Source: Ensifer oleiphilus
GTDB lineage: Bacteria > Pseudomonadota > Alphaproteobacteria > Rhizobiales > Rhizobiaceae
Reading direction: 5' to 3'
Length of the DNA: 64,000 nt
Assembly (NCBI RefSeq): GCF_013371465.1
Contig: NZ_JABWDU010000002.1
Span: 971,666-1,035,665 of the forward strand
Both the position numbers and the translations under genes were made by a program. The notes beneath the pieces were generated by a model. The model saw nothing but the letters and a program-made list of their open reading frames with translations. It was not told the DNA's origin and made no database searches. Shown here piece after piece: positions 1-7,305 of the stretch. Numbering within the stretch: the first letter of the stretch is position 1; the number at the start of each line of letters is the position of its first letter.

Positions 1-494
1 TCGGCGGCACCGCCGGCTATATCGTCGGGACGACAACCGGCCTTAGCGAGCCGACGAAGCTTGCTTCAGCACGCAACTGGCTCGACGACATCGCCGACTA
101 TCACCGCATCTATTCACGCCAGAAGGAACGTCTCGTCGAGGTTCCTGCCTCCGAAGCACCTGTTATCGAGACCTGGCTTGCCTCCAGCGTCGGCGTGCCG
201 TTCACCATCCCAAACCTTACCGGCAAGGGGCTGAACTTCGAGGGCGCACGTCTGCTGGTCGCAAGCGGCAGACCCGTCGCCCAGCTCGTCTATCGCAATG
301 CCGATGGAGACGTATTTGCAATCTGTTTCCTCAAGGACAGCGACAGCCCGCAATCCGACAGGTTCTCCGAAAGCATCCGCGACGATCTCGGCATGGTTTC
401 CTGGCAGCGCGGCGGCGCATCCTTCGTCGTCGTCGGTCCGTCCGCAAATCCCGGCCTGCACGATCTGGCCGAAGCGGTCTCGACGACGATCTGA
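1..494 (+). CDS. Anti-sigma factor family protein, 3' part (5' end outside the window)
   Basis: An open frame enters from the left edge (first whole codon at base 3) and runs about 163 codons to the TGA at 492-494. It starts with a Gly/Thr-rich hydrophobic stretch that looks like the end of a membrane helix. An Asp/Arg-rich globular part follows (ARNWLDDIADYHRIYSRQKE, later DVFAICFLK and VSWQRGGASFVVVG). This is the pattern of transmembrane anti-sigma factors (RsiW/ChrR-like) that sit beside ECF sigma genes in Rhizobiaceae. The family call is from memory. The N-terminal zinc-binding part and any sigma partner lie outside the window. Confidence 0.65.
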   Translation, partial: GGTAGYIVGTTTGLSEPTKLASARNWLDDIADYHRIYSRQKERLVEVPASEAPVIETWLASSVGVPFTIPNLTGKGLNFEGARLLVASGRPVAQLVYRNADGDVFAICFLKDSDSPQSDRFSESIRDDLGMVSWQRGGASFVVVGPSANPGLHDLAEAVSTTI

Positions 495-950
495 CCCCGC
501 ACCTTCACACCGCAGTGCCTCTACGTCGAGACGGATCCGTCCGCTGGCGTGCCATTCGTCAGACTGGATATCGTCGGTGTGAAATCCAGGTCGGCCGCCG
601 GTGCGGCAGAAAGAAAAACTGCCCAACCCCCGGCAGCTATTTATTCACATAACCAAAGAGTTAAAGCCGCTCAGGCTGCCGAAAATACATCTGCCGCGCC
701 CTGCAAATACTGGCTCCGAATTATGGTGTCGGCACGCCCGGAAAATTGGTAAATTTCAGCAAATAAAAACCAAAGGTTGACATTGCAATACTTTATCTCT
801 ATCTCTTGCAAATCGATATTTGCTTGCTGAGCTTTGGTTACCGCGCATTTAGCAACCGCGCCCTGAACGAACCTTCCTTTCAAAAATCGCTATCATCATC
901 CGCAGCGCTTCCGCGCGGCGGTCATTCAATATGCTATGAAAGGGTTCATC
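495..950. other. Intergenic region upstream of cspA, no gene seen
   Basis: This 456-bp stretch holds no convincing coding frame. It turns markedly AT-rich from about 630. It carries the candidate cspA promoter at 777-805, which would give a 5' leader of roughly 140 nt before cspA. Long leaders of this kind are typical of cold-shock genes. I see no repeat or terminator in it. Confidence 0.6.
777..805 (+). promoter_or_regulatory. Candidate sigma70 promoter of cspA
   Basis: A perfect TTGACA at 777-782 is followed after 17 bp by TATCTC at 800-805. Transcription would start near 812, leaving a ~140-nt untranslated leader before the cspA start at 951. Promoter assigned by eye from hexamer match and spacing only. 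Confidence 0.4.
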
Positions 951-1160
951 ATGACCACTGGCACAGTTAAATGGTTTAATTCCACCAAGGGCTTCGGCTT
1001 CATCCAGCCTGACAACGGCGGCCCGGACGCATTCGTCCACATTTCCGCCGTCGAGCGCGCTGGCATGCGCGAAATCGTCGAAGGCCAGAAGGTCGCCTAC
1101 GACATGGAGCGCGACAACAAGTCGGGCAAGATGTCTGCCTGCAACCTTCAGGCAGCTTAA
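951..1160 (+). CDS. cspA: Cold-shock protein, CspA family
   Basis: A 69-residue single OB-fold protein that binds single-stranded nucleic acid and acts as an RNA chaperone in the cytoplasm. It shows the family signature GTVKWFNSTKGFGFIQ near the N terminus (RNP1, KGFGFIQ) and DAFVHIS (RNP2). The length is standard for the family. An in-frame ATG exists at 936, but the MTTGTVKWF start at 951 matches the family and was chosen. A long AT-rich leader with a candidate promoter precedes it and a strong hairpin terminator follows at 1223. Rhizobia carry several csp paralogues, so the exact number is not assignable. Two small charged proteins lie directly downstream. Confidence 0.93.
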   Translation: MTTGTVKWFNSTKGFGFIQPDNGGPDAFVHISAVERAGMREIVEGQKVAYDMERDNKSGKMSACNLQAA

Positions 1161-1222
1161 ATCGGTATCGGCTCTCCCTTGACCACGGATGTACTGGCAC
1201 TGTCGAGAGCATGATACCTATC

Positions 1223-1250
1223 AAGGTCAGGCACTATGCCTGGCCTTTTT
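1223..1250 (+). terminator. Rho-independent terminator after cspA
   Basis: An 11-bp stem (1223-1233 pairing with 1237-1247, one G-T pair) closes a 3-nt loop and runs into a T-rich tract (1246-1251). It ends the cspA transcript about 60 bp after the stop codon. Confidence 0.85.
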
Positions 1251-1399
1251 TATTACTGCGTGTTGCCTGCATGATCCCGTGGATCGGAACCGGTCCGGAG
1301 ATGAAACCATGTGGGAACCAAAGGGATAGCGCGGTTGTAGCGCGCCTTCATGTGGAGGTGCACCACCGCAGGCGAGCCCTTTTTAAGTCGGGAAACCCC

Positions 1400-1624
1400 A
1401 TGACAGAGACACACAACAAATCGCGCCAGCGCGCCGAGATCGCCTTTGCCAAGGAGCAATCGCAGTTCTTTGCCCGTGACAGCGCGGTCGAAGAGCTCGA
1501 CTCGATCGTCCAGGCTCGCGAGGAGAAGACCTTGCGCCTGCGGGAAGCCCGCCTGGCAAAAGAGTTGCAGGATCGCCTGGCGGCGGCCGCCGCCCCCGTT
1601 TCGAAACGTGTCAGAAAGGCCTGA
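1400..1624 (+). CDS. Small charged hypothetical protein downstream of cspA
   Basis: A 74-residue protein, MTETHNKSRQRAEIAFAKEQ onward, rich in Glu, Arg, Ala and Lys. It is predicted to be almost entirely helical (AREEKTLRLREARLAKELQDRL) with a basic tail KRVRKA. GGGA lies 6-9 bp before the ATG at 1400; the longer upstream frame from 1211 crosses the cspA terminator and was not used. The next gene (1662) encodes a similar Ala/Arg/Glu-rich helical protein, so the two look like a pair. No function is recognised. The cspA-linked position suggests a stress or RNA-related role, which is inference only. Confidence 0.6.
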   Translation: MTETHNKSRQRAEIAFAKEQSQFFARDSAVEELDSIVQAREEKTLRLREARLAKELQDRLAAAAAPVSKRVRKA

Positions 1625-1661
1625 CTTTCAGTCAGGGTGACACCTCAACTGGAATAGAGAC

Positions 1662-2042
1662 TTGAGAAACATCAGAAACAACGAACTCACCGACCGTCGC
1701 AGCGCCGCCAACGACGCGAAGGCAGCGCTTCTCCAGGCCTATCGCGCCGCGAAGGAAGCAGCCGAGCCGACCCAGCTCGCCCGCCAGGCCGAACGCCAGG
1801 CTGTCGCTGCCGCCCGCGAGGAACGGCGCATCGAACGCGAACGGGTAAAGACCGAGGAGCGCGATCGCGCGCAGGCGGAGGCCGCCGAGCGCGAGGCGGC
1901 AATCGCCGCTGCAGCAACGGCTGAGGCCGAAGCACGCGAAGCAGCCGACAAGAACCGCATTTCACGCGTCATCGAAGACGAAGCTGCGCGCAAGGCCGAA
2001 CGCGACCGGCGCTACGCCAACCGCAAGGCCCGGCAGGGCTAA
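1662..2042 (+). CDS. DUF6481-type highly charged helical protein
   Basis: A 126-residue protein read from a TTG codon at 1662 (LRNIRNNELTDRRSAANDAK). Nearly the whole length is an Ala/Glu/Arg-rich helix without Pro, Cys or Trp except near residue 36, typical of long single helices. I recall this N terminus as the DUF6481 family found next to csp genes in Rhizobiales. GGAATAGAGA just upstream is a weak ribosome site. A bidirectional terminator separates it from convergent leuA. Function unknown. Confidence 0.7.
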   Translation: MRNIRNNELTDRRSAANDAKAALLQAYRAAKEAAEPTQLARQAERQAVAAAREERRIERERVKTEERDRAQAEAAEREAAIAAAATAEAEAREAADKNRISRVIEDEAARKAERDRRYANRKARQG

Positions 2043-2119
2043 AGCGCTCGGAGTTCGGCCCGAAATCGACCCTGTCGGTCGGGCCGTCCATCGCATGCCA
2101 GCGAATGACATTCCAATTG

Positions 2120-2155
2120 AAAACGCCGCGCATCGATCACGACGCGCGGCGTTTT
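2120..2155. terminator. Bidirectional terminator between the DUF6481 gene and leuA
   Basis: A perfect 12-bp stem, AAAACGCCGCGC (2120-2131) with GCGCGGCGTTTT (2144-2155), and a 12-nt loop. The A/T ends supply a T-run in both directions, so it can end both convergent transcripts. Confidence 0.85.
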
Positions 2156-2160
2156 GTTGA

Positions 2161-3870
2161 TCAGGCGTTTTTCATGTCCAGCACGCGGTTGGCGGCTGAA
2201 ACGATCGCTTCCAGCGAAGCGGCGACGATATTGGTGTTGATACCGGCACCGAACAGTTTTCCGCCCGGGTGCTCCATCTCGACATAGGCGATGGCGGCGG
2301 CGTTCGAGCCGTGCTGCAGCGAATGTTCGGAATAGTCGGCGACCGAGAGGTCGATACCGAGGTAGATCGACAGCGCATTGATGAAACCATCGATCGGACC
2401 GGTGCCCTTGCCCTCGATGCGCTTCGTCTCGCCATTGTCGGTGATCTCGGCTGCAACCACGCGCACGCCCTTGTGCTCGCCGACCGGATAGGTGTGGTGA
2501 TCGACGAATTTTATGCGCGCGCCGGGCTGGTCGACATAACGCTCGATAAAGCGTTCATGGATCCGCTTGGAGGGCAGCTCCTTGCCTTCCTCGTCGGTGA
2601 TGCGCTGGATATCTTCACGGAACTCGACCTGCAGATTGCGCGGCAGGTTGATGCCGTAGTCTTCCTGCAGGATGTAGGCAATGCCGCCCTTGCCCGACTG
2701 CGAGTTGATGCGGATGATCGCCTCGTAGGAGCGACCGACGTCGCGCGGATCGATCGGCAGGTAAGGCACTTCCCACTGCGGCTTGTTGGCGGTCTTGATC
2801 GCCTTCATGCCCTTGTTGATCGCATCCTGGTGCGAGCCGGAAAACGCGGTATAGACCAGCTCGCCGACGTAAGGGTGGCGCTCAGGGATCACCATCTGGT
2901 TGGAATATTCGTAGACTTCCTTGATCCGCTCGATGTCGGAGCAATCCAGGTTGGGGTCCACGCCCTGGGTGAACATGTTCAAGGCCAGCGTCACGACGTC
3001 CACATTGCCCGTGCGCTCGCCATTGCCGAACAGCGTGCCTTCGACGCGGTCGGCGCCGGCCATCAGGCCAAGCTCCGTCGCCGCGATGCCCGTGCCGCGG
3101 TCATTGTGCGGATGCAGCGAAATGATCAGGCTCTCGCGATTGTCGAGGTTACGGCACATCCATTCGATCTGGTCGGCATAGATGTTCGGCGTCGCCATCT
3201 CAACCGTCGACGGCAGGTTGAGGATCAGCTTGTTGTCAGGCGTCGGCTTAACGATTTCGGTGACGGCGTTGCAGATCTCCAGCGCCACTTCCAGCTCGGT
3301 GCCGGTGAAGCTCTCCGGCGAATATTCGAAACGATAGCCGCCGCCGGCCTTGGCCGCCATGTCGGTGATCATCTTGGCCGCATCGGTCGCGATCTGCTTG
3401 ATGCCCGCAACATCCTTGGCAAACACCACACGGCGCTGCAGCTCGCTGGTGGAGTTGTAGAAATGTACGATCGGCTTGTGAGCGCCCTGCAGTGCTTCGA
3501 AAGTCCGGGTGATCAGCTCCGGCCGGCACTGCACCAGCACCTGCAGCGAAACGTCTTGCGCCACATTCCCCTCTTCGATGCACCAGCGAGCAAAGTCGAA
3601 GTCCGTCTGCGAGGCCGAAGGAAAGCCGATCTCGATTTCCTTGAAGCCCATGTCGAGCAACAGCTGGAACATGCGCGCCTTGCGGTCATGGCCCATCGGG
3701 TCGACGAGCGACTGGTTGCCGTCACGCAGGTCGACCGAGCACCAGATCGGCGCCTTGGTAATCGTCTTCGACGGCCAGGTGCGATCAGTCAGCGCGACCT
3801 GCGGATAAGGCTGATACTTGACCGCCGCTTCCGGCATGCCGTTCTTGATGGAATGGGATTTCTGGATCAT
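2161..3870 (-). CDS. leuA: 2-isopropylmalate synthase
   Basis: A 569-residue enzyme that condenses acetyl-CoA with 2-oxoisovalerate in the first committed step of leucine synthesis. The HMGL-like TIM barrel fills about residues 35-310. It includes the catalytic SVDLRDGNQSL segment (R49, D50) and the metal-binding LHPHNDRGTG near residue 255. The C-terminal allosteric domain covers about 430-565. The opening KYQPYPQVALTDRTWPSK is characteristic of the longer, yeast-type LeuA subfamily. A purine-rich GAAGAGAAG precedes the ATG. A leucine-codon leader peptide lies upstream at 4031-4156, which implies regulation by charged leucyl-tRNA. The terminator at 2120 ends the unit. Confidence 0.95.
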   Translation of the reverse strand: MIQKSHSIKNGMPEAAVKYQPYPQVALTDRTWPSKTITKAPIWCSVDLRDGNQSLVDPMGHDRKARMFQLLLDMGFKEIEIGFPSASQTDFDFARWCIEEGNVAQDVSLQVLVQCRPELITRTFEALQGAHKPIVHFYNSTSELQRRVVFAKDVAGIKQIATDAAKMITDMAAKAGGGYRFEYSPESFTGTELEVALEICNAVTEIVKPTPDNKLILNLPSTVEMATPNIYADQIEWMCRNLDNRESLIISLHPHNDRGTGIAATELGLMAGADRVEGTLFGNGERTGNVDVVTLALNMFTQGVDPNLDCSDIERIKEVYEYSNQMVIPERHPYVGELVYTAFSGSHQDAINKGMKAIKTANKPQWEVPYLPIDPRDVGRSYEAIIRINSQSGKGGIAYILQEDYGINLPRNLQVEFREDIQRITDEEGKELPSKRIHERFIERYVDQPGARIKFVDHHTYPVGEHKGVRVVAAEITDNGETKRIEGKGTGPIDGFINALSIYLGIDLSVADYSEHSLQHGSNAAAIAYVEMEHPGGKLFGAGINTNIVAASLEAIVSAANRVLDMKNA

Positions 3871-3905
3871 TGCAGCTTCTCTTCATCACTGAGCGCTCTG
3901 GCCGC

Positions 3906-4044
3906 TTTGCCATAACCGATCGGGGATCGGATTGCGATGGCAAATGCCGCGGCGGGCGCGCCTTTGTCCTAAAACTCTATGGGATTCGAGGAGCATCTGC
4001 CGGCATGGCTTTTCGGCCGCCGGGCGCTCCTCAGCGAACCCGGC
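3906..4044 (-). promoter_or_regulatory. Candidate leuA attenuator hairpins
   Basis: On the minus strand, downstream of the leucine leader, three stems can form. GCCGGG/CCCGGC (4039-4044 with 4019-4024) overlaps a longer GAGGAGC/GCTCCTC hairpin (4026-4032 with 3988-3994), so these two are mutually exclusive. A third pairs TTTGCCAT with ATGGCAAA (3906-3913 with 3937-3944) and has an inner CCGATC/GATCGG stem. Mutually exclusive stems after a Leu-rich leader are the layout of a ribosome-mediated attenuator. However, no stem is followed directly by a clear U-run, so the termination step is uncertain. Confidence 0.45.
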
Positions 4045-4156
4045 AACCGCGAGTAAGGCCGAGAAGAAGAAGCGAGGCGAAGGCGCGCAGCGGCGCACGA
4101 TTGTCATCGTGTGCGGCAGAGATCGTAGCGATCCGATATGCCCTGGCCTTGGTCAT
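4031..4156 (-). CDS. leuA leader peptide with tandem leucine codons
   Basis: A 41-codon frame from ATG (4156-4154) to TGA (4033-4031) on the minus strand, about 160 bp before leuA. Residues 28-34 read S-L-L-L-L-G-L, encoded by CTT CTT CTT CTC GGC CTT. Such a leucine run is expected of a leu attenuator peptide. No strong ribosome site precedes the ATG. A shifted frame over the same bases gives Phe-Phe-Phe but has no link to leuA. The assignment rests on codon pattern and position. Confidence 0.5.
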   Translation of the reverse strand: MTKARAYRIATISAAHDDNRAPLRAFASLLLLGLTRGCRVR

Positions 4157-4254
4157 GCCAAAGCCTATACACGGCTTGCCGAAACGGAGCAAGGCGTGGA
4201 TTCAGGAAACATGGAGCAGCTCCACGGGCGCTTCAATCCGCCGCCCCGCAAAAC

Positions 4255-4289
4255 AAAAAGGGCACCGGCGCGACAACCGATGCCCTTTT
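4255..4289 (-). terminator. Terminator after clpP
   Basis: AAAAGGGCA (4256-4264) pairs perfectly with TGCCCTTTT (4281-4289). Read on the minus strand, the hairpin is followed by TTTTTGTTTT. It lies 36 bp after the clpP stop and before the leuA leader. Confidence 0.8.
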
Positions 4290-4324
4290 CCAATTCAGCC
4301 CGCCGCTTCCGGCGAGTATCGGTC

Positions 4325-4903
4325 TCAGATATCCGAAACCGAGGTGATGATGCGCGAAACGAGGCCGTAGCTCTTGGCCTCTTCAGCCGACAGCCAGTAG
4401 TCGCGTTCGGTGTCCTTGGCGATCTTTTCGACCGTCTGGCCGGTCGCTTCGGAGAAGATCTTGTTCAGGCGCTCGTTCATCTTGATGATTTCGCGCGCCT
4501 GGATTTCGATGTCGGACGCCATGCCGCGGGTGCCACCAGACGGTTGGTGAAGCAGGAAGCGGGTGTTCGGCAGGCAAAGGCGACGCTCCTTGGGAACGCC
4601 GACATAGATCAGCGCGCCGGCGGAAGCGACCCAGCCGGTGCCGATCGTCCAGACCTTCGGCTTCACGAACTTGATCATGTCGTGAATGCTGTCGCCGGAT
4701 TCGACGTGGCCGCCCGGCGAGCTGACGAAGAGACGGATATCGTCATCGCTGGCCGAGGCAAGTGCCACGAGCTGCGAGCACACCTTCTGCGCCAGTTCCT
4801 GGGTGATCGTGCCGTAGATGAAAATCGAGCGCGACTTGAAAAGGTTCGCCTCCGTTTCCTTGCCCAAGGGCAGTTCGGTGTTCTTGTCTTCCTCGTCGCT
4901 CAT
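4325..4903 (-). CDS. clpP: ATP-dependent Clp protease proteolytic subunit (short divergent paralogue)
   Basis: A 192-residue serine peptidase of the ClpP family, which forms the barrel that degrades proteins unfolded by ClpA/ClpX in the cytoplasm. The catalytic triad is visible: Ser95 in GWVASAGA, His119 in FLLHQPSGG, and Asp164 in AKDTERD. The N terminus is acidic and short ([16 protein letters not shown]), unlike the main housekeeping ClpP. Rhizobia carry several ClpP paralogues, and this resembles an accessory one (ClpP3-like, from memory). The start at 4903 was chosen because GGAGAA lies 6 bp before it; an ATG seven codons upstream has no such site. It is monocistronic, with its own terminator. 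Confidence 0.93.
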   Translation of the reverse strand: MSDEEDKNTELPLGKETEANLFKSRSIFIYGTITQELAQKVCSQLVALASASDDDIRLFVSSPGGHVESGDSIHDMIKFVKPKVWTIGTGWVASAGALIYVGVPKERRLCLPNTRFLLHQPSGGTRGMASDIEIQAREIIKMNERLNKIFSEATGQTVEKIAKDTERDYWLSAEEAKSYGLVSRIITSVSDI

Positions 4904-5143
4904 CGATGATTCTCCGGCGTCCAATAAATTTCTTTGTCAAAGTCAGATAATGCGACTCGACCGCGAAGACAATGCAACAAACCGAAGGGGCGACAAAGCG
5001 GCATTCCGGAATGTGCCTATGGTAAACACGGCCACCGCCAAATGCCGTATGGACAGCCGAACAAGCGGTAATAAGATCAGCGCGTCAACGAACAGCAAGA
5101 ACGGGGCTTACCTCCCAGGCCCTGTCGATCCATGGGGACAAGC

Positions 5144-5722
5144 ATGAACAAACGCATCCTGATTGCGGCGGCGGCGCTGATGGCATCCGCAGCACCCGCC
5201 TTCGCACACCTCAACCCGCAAGAGCACGGCTCGTTTGCCGCCGGTTTCTCGCATCCGCTCTTCGGCCTCGACCATATCCTGGTCATGGTCGCCGTCGGGC
5301 TCTGGGCCGCCCAGATCGGCGGCCGCGCGCTGTGGGTGGTGCCGACAGCCTTCGTCGCCATGATGGCGGTCGGTTTCGCGCTGGCAACCGCCGGCATCGA
5401 CCTTCCGTTCGTCGAGCCCGCGATTCTCGCCTCTGTCGTCGCACTGGGCCTGCTGGTGGCCATGGCCGTGCGCCTCGATGCGGCCGGTTCAGCTACCGTC
5501 GTCGGCCTCTTTGCGCTCTTCCACGGCCATGCCCATGGCGGCGAACTCGGCAGCGCCGGCGCCCTTTCCTTCGCCATCGGCTTCATGATCGCAACTGCCG
5601 CCCTGCACGCAGCCGGCATAGGCCTTGGCGTGATGCTTGGCCGCCTCTCGGGCGGCGGCACGCTGGCGCGCGTGCTCGGCGGGATTACGGCGCTGGCCGG
5701 AACGGCCCTGATCTTCGGCTGA
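5144..5722 (+). CDS. hupE: HupE/UreJ family metal permease
   Basis: A 192-residue inner-membrane protein expected to bring nickel (or cobalt) into the cell. An N-terminal signal peptide (about residues 1-21, ending APAFA) is followed by about six hydrophobic segments. Both family signatures are present: HX5DH as HPLFGLDH (residues 37-44) and FHGHAHGGE (127-135), the histidine motifs needed for nickel transport in HupE. The ATG at 5144 follows GGGGACAAGC; an in-frame ATG at 5132 overlaps that site and was rejected. No urease or hydrogenase genes lie nearby, so the user of the metal is unknown. Confidence 0.9.
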   Translation: MNKRILIAAAALMASAAPAFAHLNPQEHGSFAAGFSHPLFGLDHILVMVAVGLWAAQIGGRALWVVPTAFVAMMAVGFALATAGIDLPFVEPAILASVVALGLLVAMAVRLDAAGSATVVGLFALFHGHAHGGELGSAGALSFAIGFMIATAALHAAGIGLGVMLGRLSGGGTLARVLGGITALAGTALIFG

Positions 5723-5745
5723 CGATCGCGACGAGAGGCAAAATG

Positions 5746-5771
5746 AAAATGGCGGGCCAGGCCCGCCATTT
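5746..5771. terminator. Bidirectional terminator between hupE and queF
   Basis: AAATGGCGGGCC (5747-5758) pairs with GGCCCGCCATTT (5760-5771) around a single A; in practice the inner pairs open to form the loop. A- and T-rich ends fit use from both sides of this convergent pair. Confidence 0.75.
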
Positions 5772-5772
5772 C

Positions 5773-6237
5773 TTATCCCCGTCCGCGATAGGTCGGCACG
5801 CCCTGATCGGGCAGCCACAGCCCTTCGGGCGGCTTGCCGGTCTGCCAGAACACGTCGATCGGGATGCCGCCGCGCGGATACCAATAGGCGCCAATGCGCA
5901 GCCAGCGCGGCGACAACAGCGTCACCAGCCGGTTGGCGATGTCGATGGTGCAATCCTCGTGAAAGGCGCCGTGGTTGCGGAAGGAATGCAGGAAAAGCTT
6001 CAGCGACTTCGATTCCACCAGCCACTCATCCGGGACGTAATCGATGACGATATGGGCAAAATCCGGCTGTCCGGTCATCGGGCAGAGCGAAGTGAATTCC
6101 GGCGCGGTGAACCGCACCAGGAAATCCGCGCCACGATTGCCGCTCGGCACCCGCTCAAGCACCGCTTGATCGGGGCTTTGCGGCAGATCGACCTTCGCGC
6201 CCAGTTGCGACAGGCCGGATACGTCAGTCTGGCTCAT
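5773..6237 (-). CDS. queF: NADPH-dependent 7-cyano-7-deazaguanine reductase
   Basis: A 154-residue unimodular QueF that reduces preQ0 to preQ1 in queuosine (modified tRNA base) synthesis. The active-site Cys52 lies in [12 protein letters not shown] with Asp59 close by. The QueF signature [14 protein letters not shown] (from Glu75) binds [12 protein letters not shown] further on is also typical. The length is normal for the short form. Its ATG overlaps the stop of the cation exporter gene by 4 bp (ATGA), so the two are translationally coupled. Confidence 0.95.
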   Translation of the reverse strand: MSQTDVSGLSQLGAKVDLPQSPDQAVLERVPSGNRGADFLVRFTAPEFTSLCPMTGQPDFAHIVIDYVPDEWLVESKSLKLFLHSFRNHGAFHEDCTIDIANRLVTLLSPRWLRIGAYWYPRGGIPIDVFWQTGKPPEGLWLPDQGVPTYRGRG

Positions 6238-7151
6238 TTCCGTACTCCACTTACCTTTACGCGCACACCGTGCGCCGTTTCGCCTTCCGGCTCCACATGA
6301 ATGGCGATCTTGGCGCCGGGATGAACGGCCCGGATCGCGTCCTCAATGCGGTCGCAGATATCATGCGCCTCTCCGACCGCCATCTTTTCCGGCACGACCA
6401 TATGGAAATCCACAAAGATCACCGCGCCAGCCTGGCGAGTCTTCAAGTCGTGCACGCCAAGCGAACCCTTGGCATTGGCGGCAATCGCCTGCTTGATCGC
6501 CTCCTCTTCCTCATCCGGCACGGCTCTGTCCATCAGCCCGTCGATCGAGCGTGAGATGACAATCCAGCCCTGGAACAGAATGTTGCAGGCAACGATGACG
6601 GCAAGCAGCGGATCGAGGATCGCGTAGCCGGTGGCAATGGCAAGAACAAGGCCGATCAACACGCCGATCGAGGTGACGACGTCCGACAGGATATGATGCC
6701 CGTCGGCGCTGAGCGCAGGCGAGCGATATTGCCGGCCGGCGCGGATCAGCACATAGGCCCAGATAGCATTGATGACGCCGGCGACAAAGTTGATCGCGAG
6801 CCCGAGGACGGGCGCATCGAGAAGGACCGGCGCCATCATAGCGGGAACCGCTTCCCAGACGATCAGCAGCGCGGCAACGACGATCAGCACGCCCTCGATA
6901 ACGGCGGAGATATACTCCGCCTTGTGATGGCCGAAAGGGTGCCCGGCATCCGCCGGCTTGGCAGCATATCCGATCATGGCATAGGCGATGACGGCCGCAA
7001 TCACATTGACGGTCGATTCAAGGCCGTCGGACAGAAGCGCGACGGAGCCGGTCACCCACCACGCCAACATCTTCAGGCCCATGACGCCCAAAGCAAGCGG
7101 AATGCCCCAGAAGGCAAGCCTGAGGACGGTTCTGTTATCGGATACGGACAT
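6234..7151 (-). CDS. Cation diffusion facilitator family transporter
   Basis: A 305-residue inner-membrane protein of the CDF family, which exports divalent metals such as Zn, Fe, Mn or Co by proton antiport. Six hydrophobic segments cover about residues 10-205. Helix 2 carries [11 protein letters not shown] and helix 5 carries [13 protein letters not shown], where the HxxxD pair forms the metal site. The cytoplasmic C-terminal domain (about 205-290) is the ferredoxin-like dimer module. The start at 7151 has GAGGA 9 bp before it; two ATG codons further upstream abut that site. It shares an ATGA overlap with queF downstream. Metal specificity cannot be read from sequence. Confidence 0.9.
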   Translation of the reverse strand: MSVSDNRTVLRLAFWGIPLALGVMGLKMLAWWVTGSVALLSDGLESTVNVIAAVIAYAMIGYAAKPADAGHPFGHHKAEYISAVIEGVLIVVAALLIVWEAVPAMMAPVLLDAPVLGLAINFVAGVINAIWAYVLIRAGRQYRSPALSADGHHILSDVVTSIGVLIGLVLAIATGYAILDPLLAVIVACNILFQGWIVISRSIDGLMDRAVPDEEEEAIKQAIAANAKGSLGVHDLKTRQAGAVIFVDFHMVVPEKMAVGEAHDICDRIEDAIRAVHPGAKIAIHVEPEGETAHGVRVKVSGVRK

Positions 7152-7206
7152 CTTCATCATTCCTCATGCAGATGCAAACGAGTTGCAAACGCAAGCCCAT
7201 TGAAAC

Positions 7207-7241
7207 GCAAAACCGCCCGCGCGAATTTCGCGCAGGCGGTT
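7207..7241 (-). terminator. Terminator after the MFS pump gene
   Basis: AACCGCC (7211-7217) pairs with GGCGGTT (7235-7241), and GCGCGA pairs with TCGCGC inside, with one mismatch between the stems. On the minus strand it ends in TTTT. It lies 65 bp beyond the MFS stop. Confidence 0.7.
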
Positions 7242-7305
7242 GATGGCAGACATATGTGCCATCGATGGCGGCTTGTCAAAGGTTTGATCGGACAGTGCGC
7301 ATCTT

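Noticed and set aside
2269-3915. A 548-codon plus-strand frame over leuA
   Set aside because: Antisense shadow; leuA itself shows all catalytic motifs.
3886-4107. A minus-strand frame with Phe-Phe-Phe upstream of leuA, as a possible leader peptide
   Set aside because: The same bases in another frame give four Leu codons, the amino acid made by the pathway, and that frame ends before the hairpins. The Phe frame runs through them.
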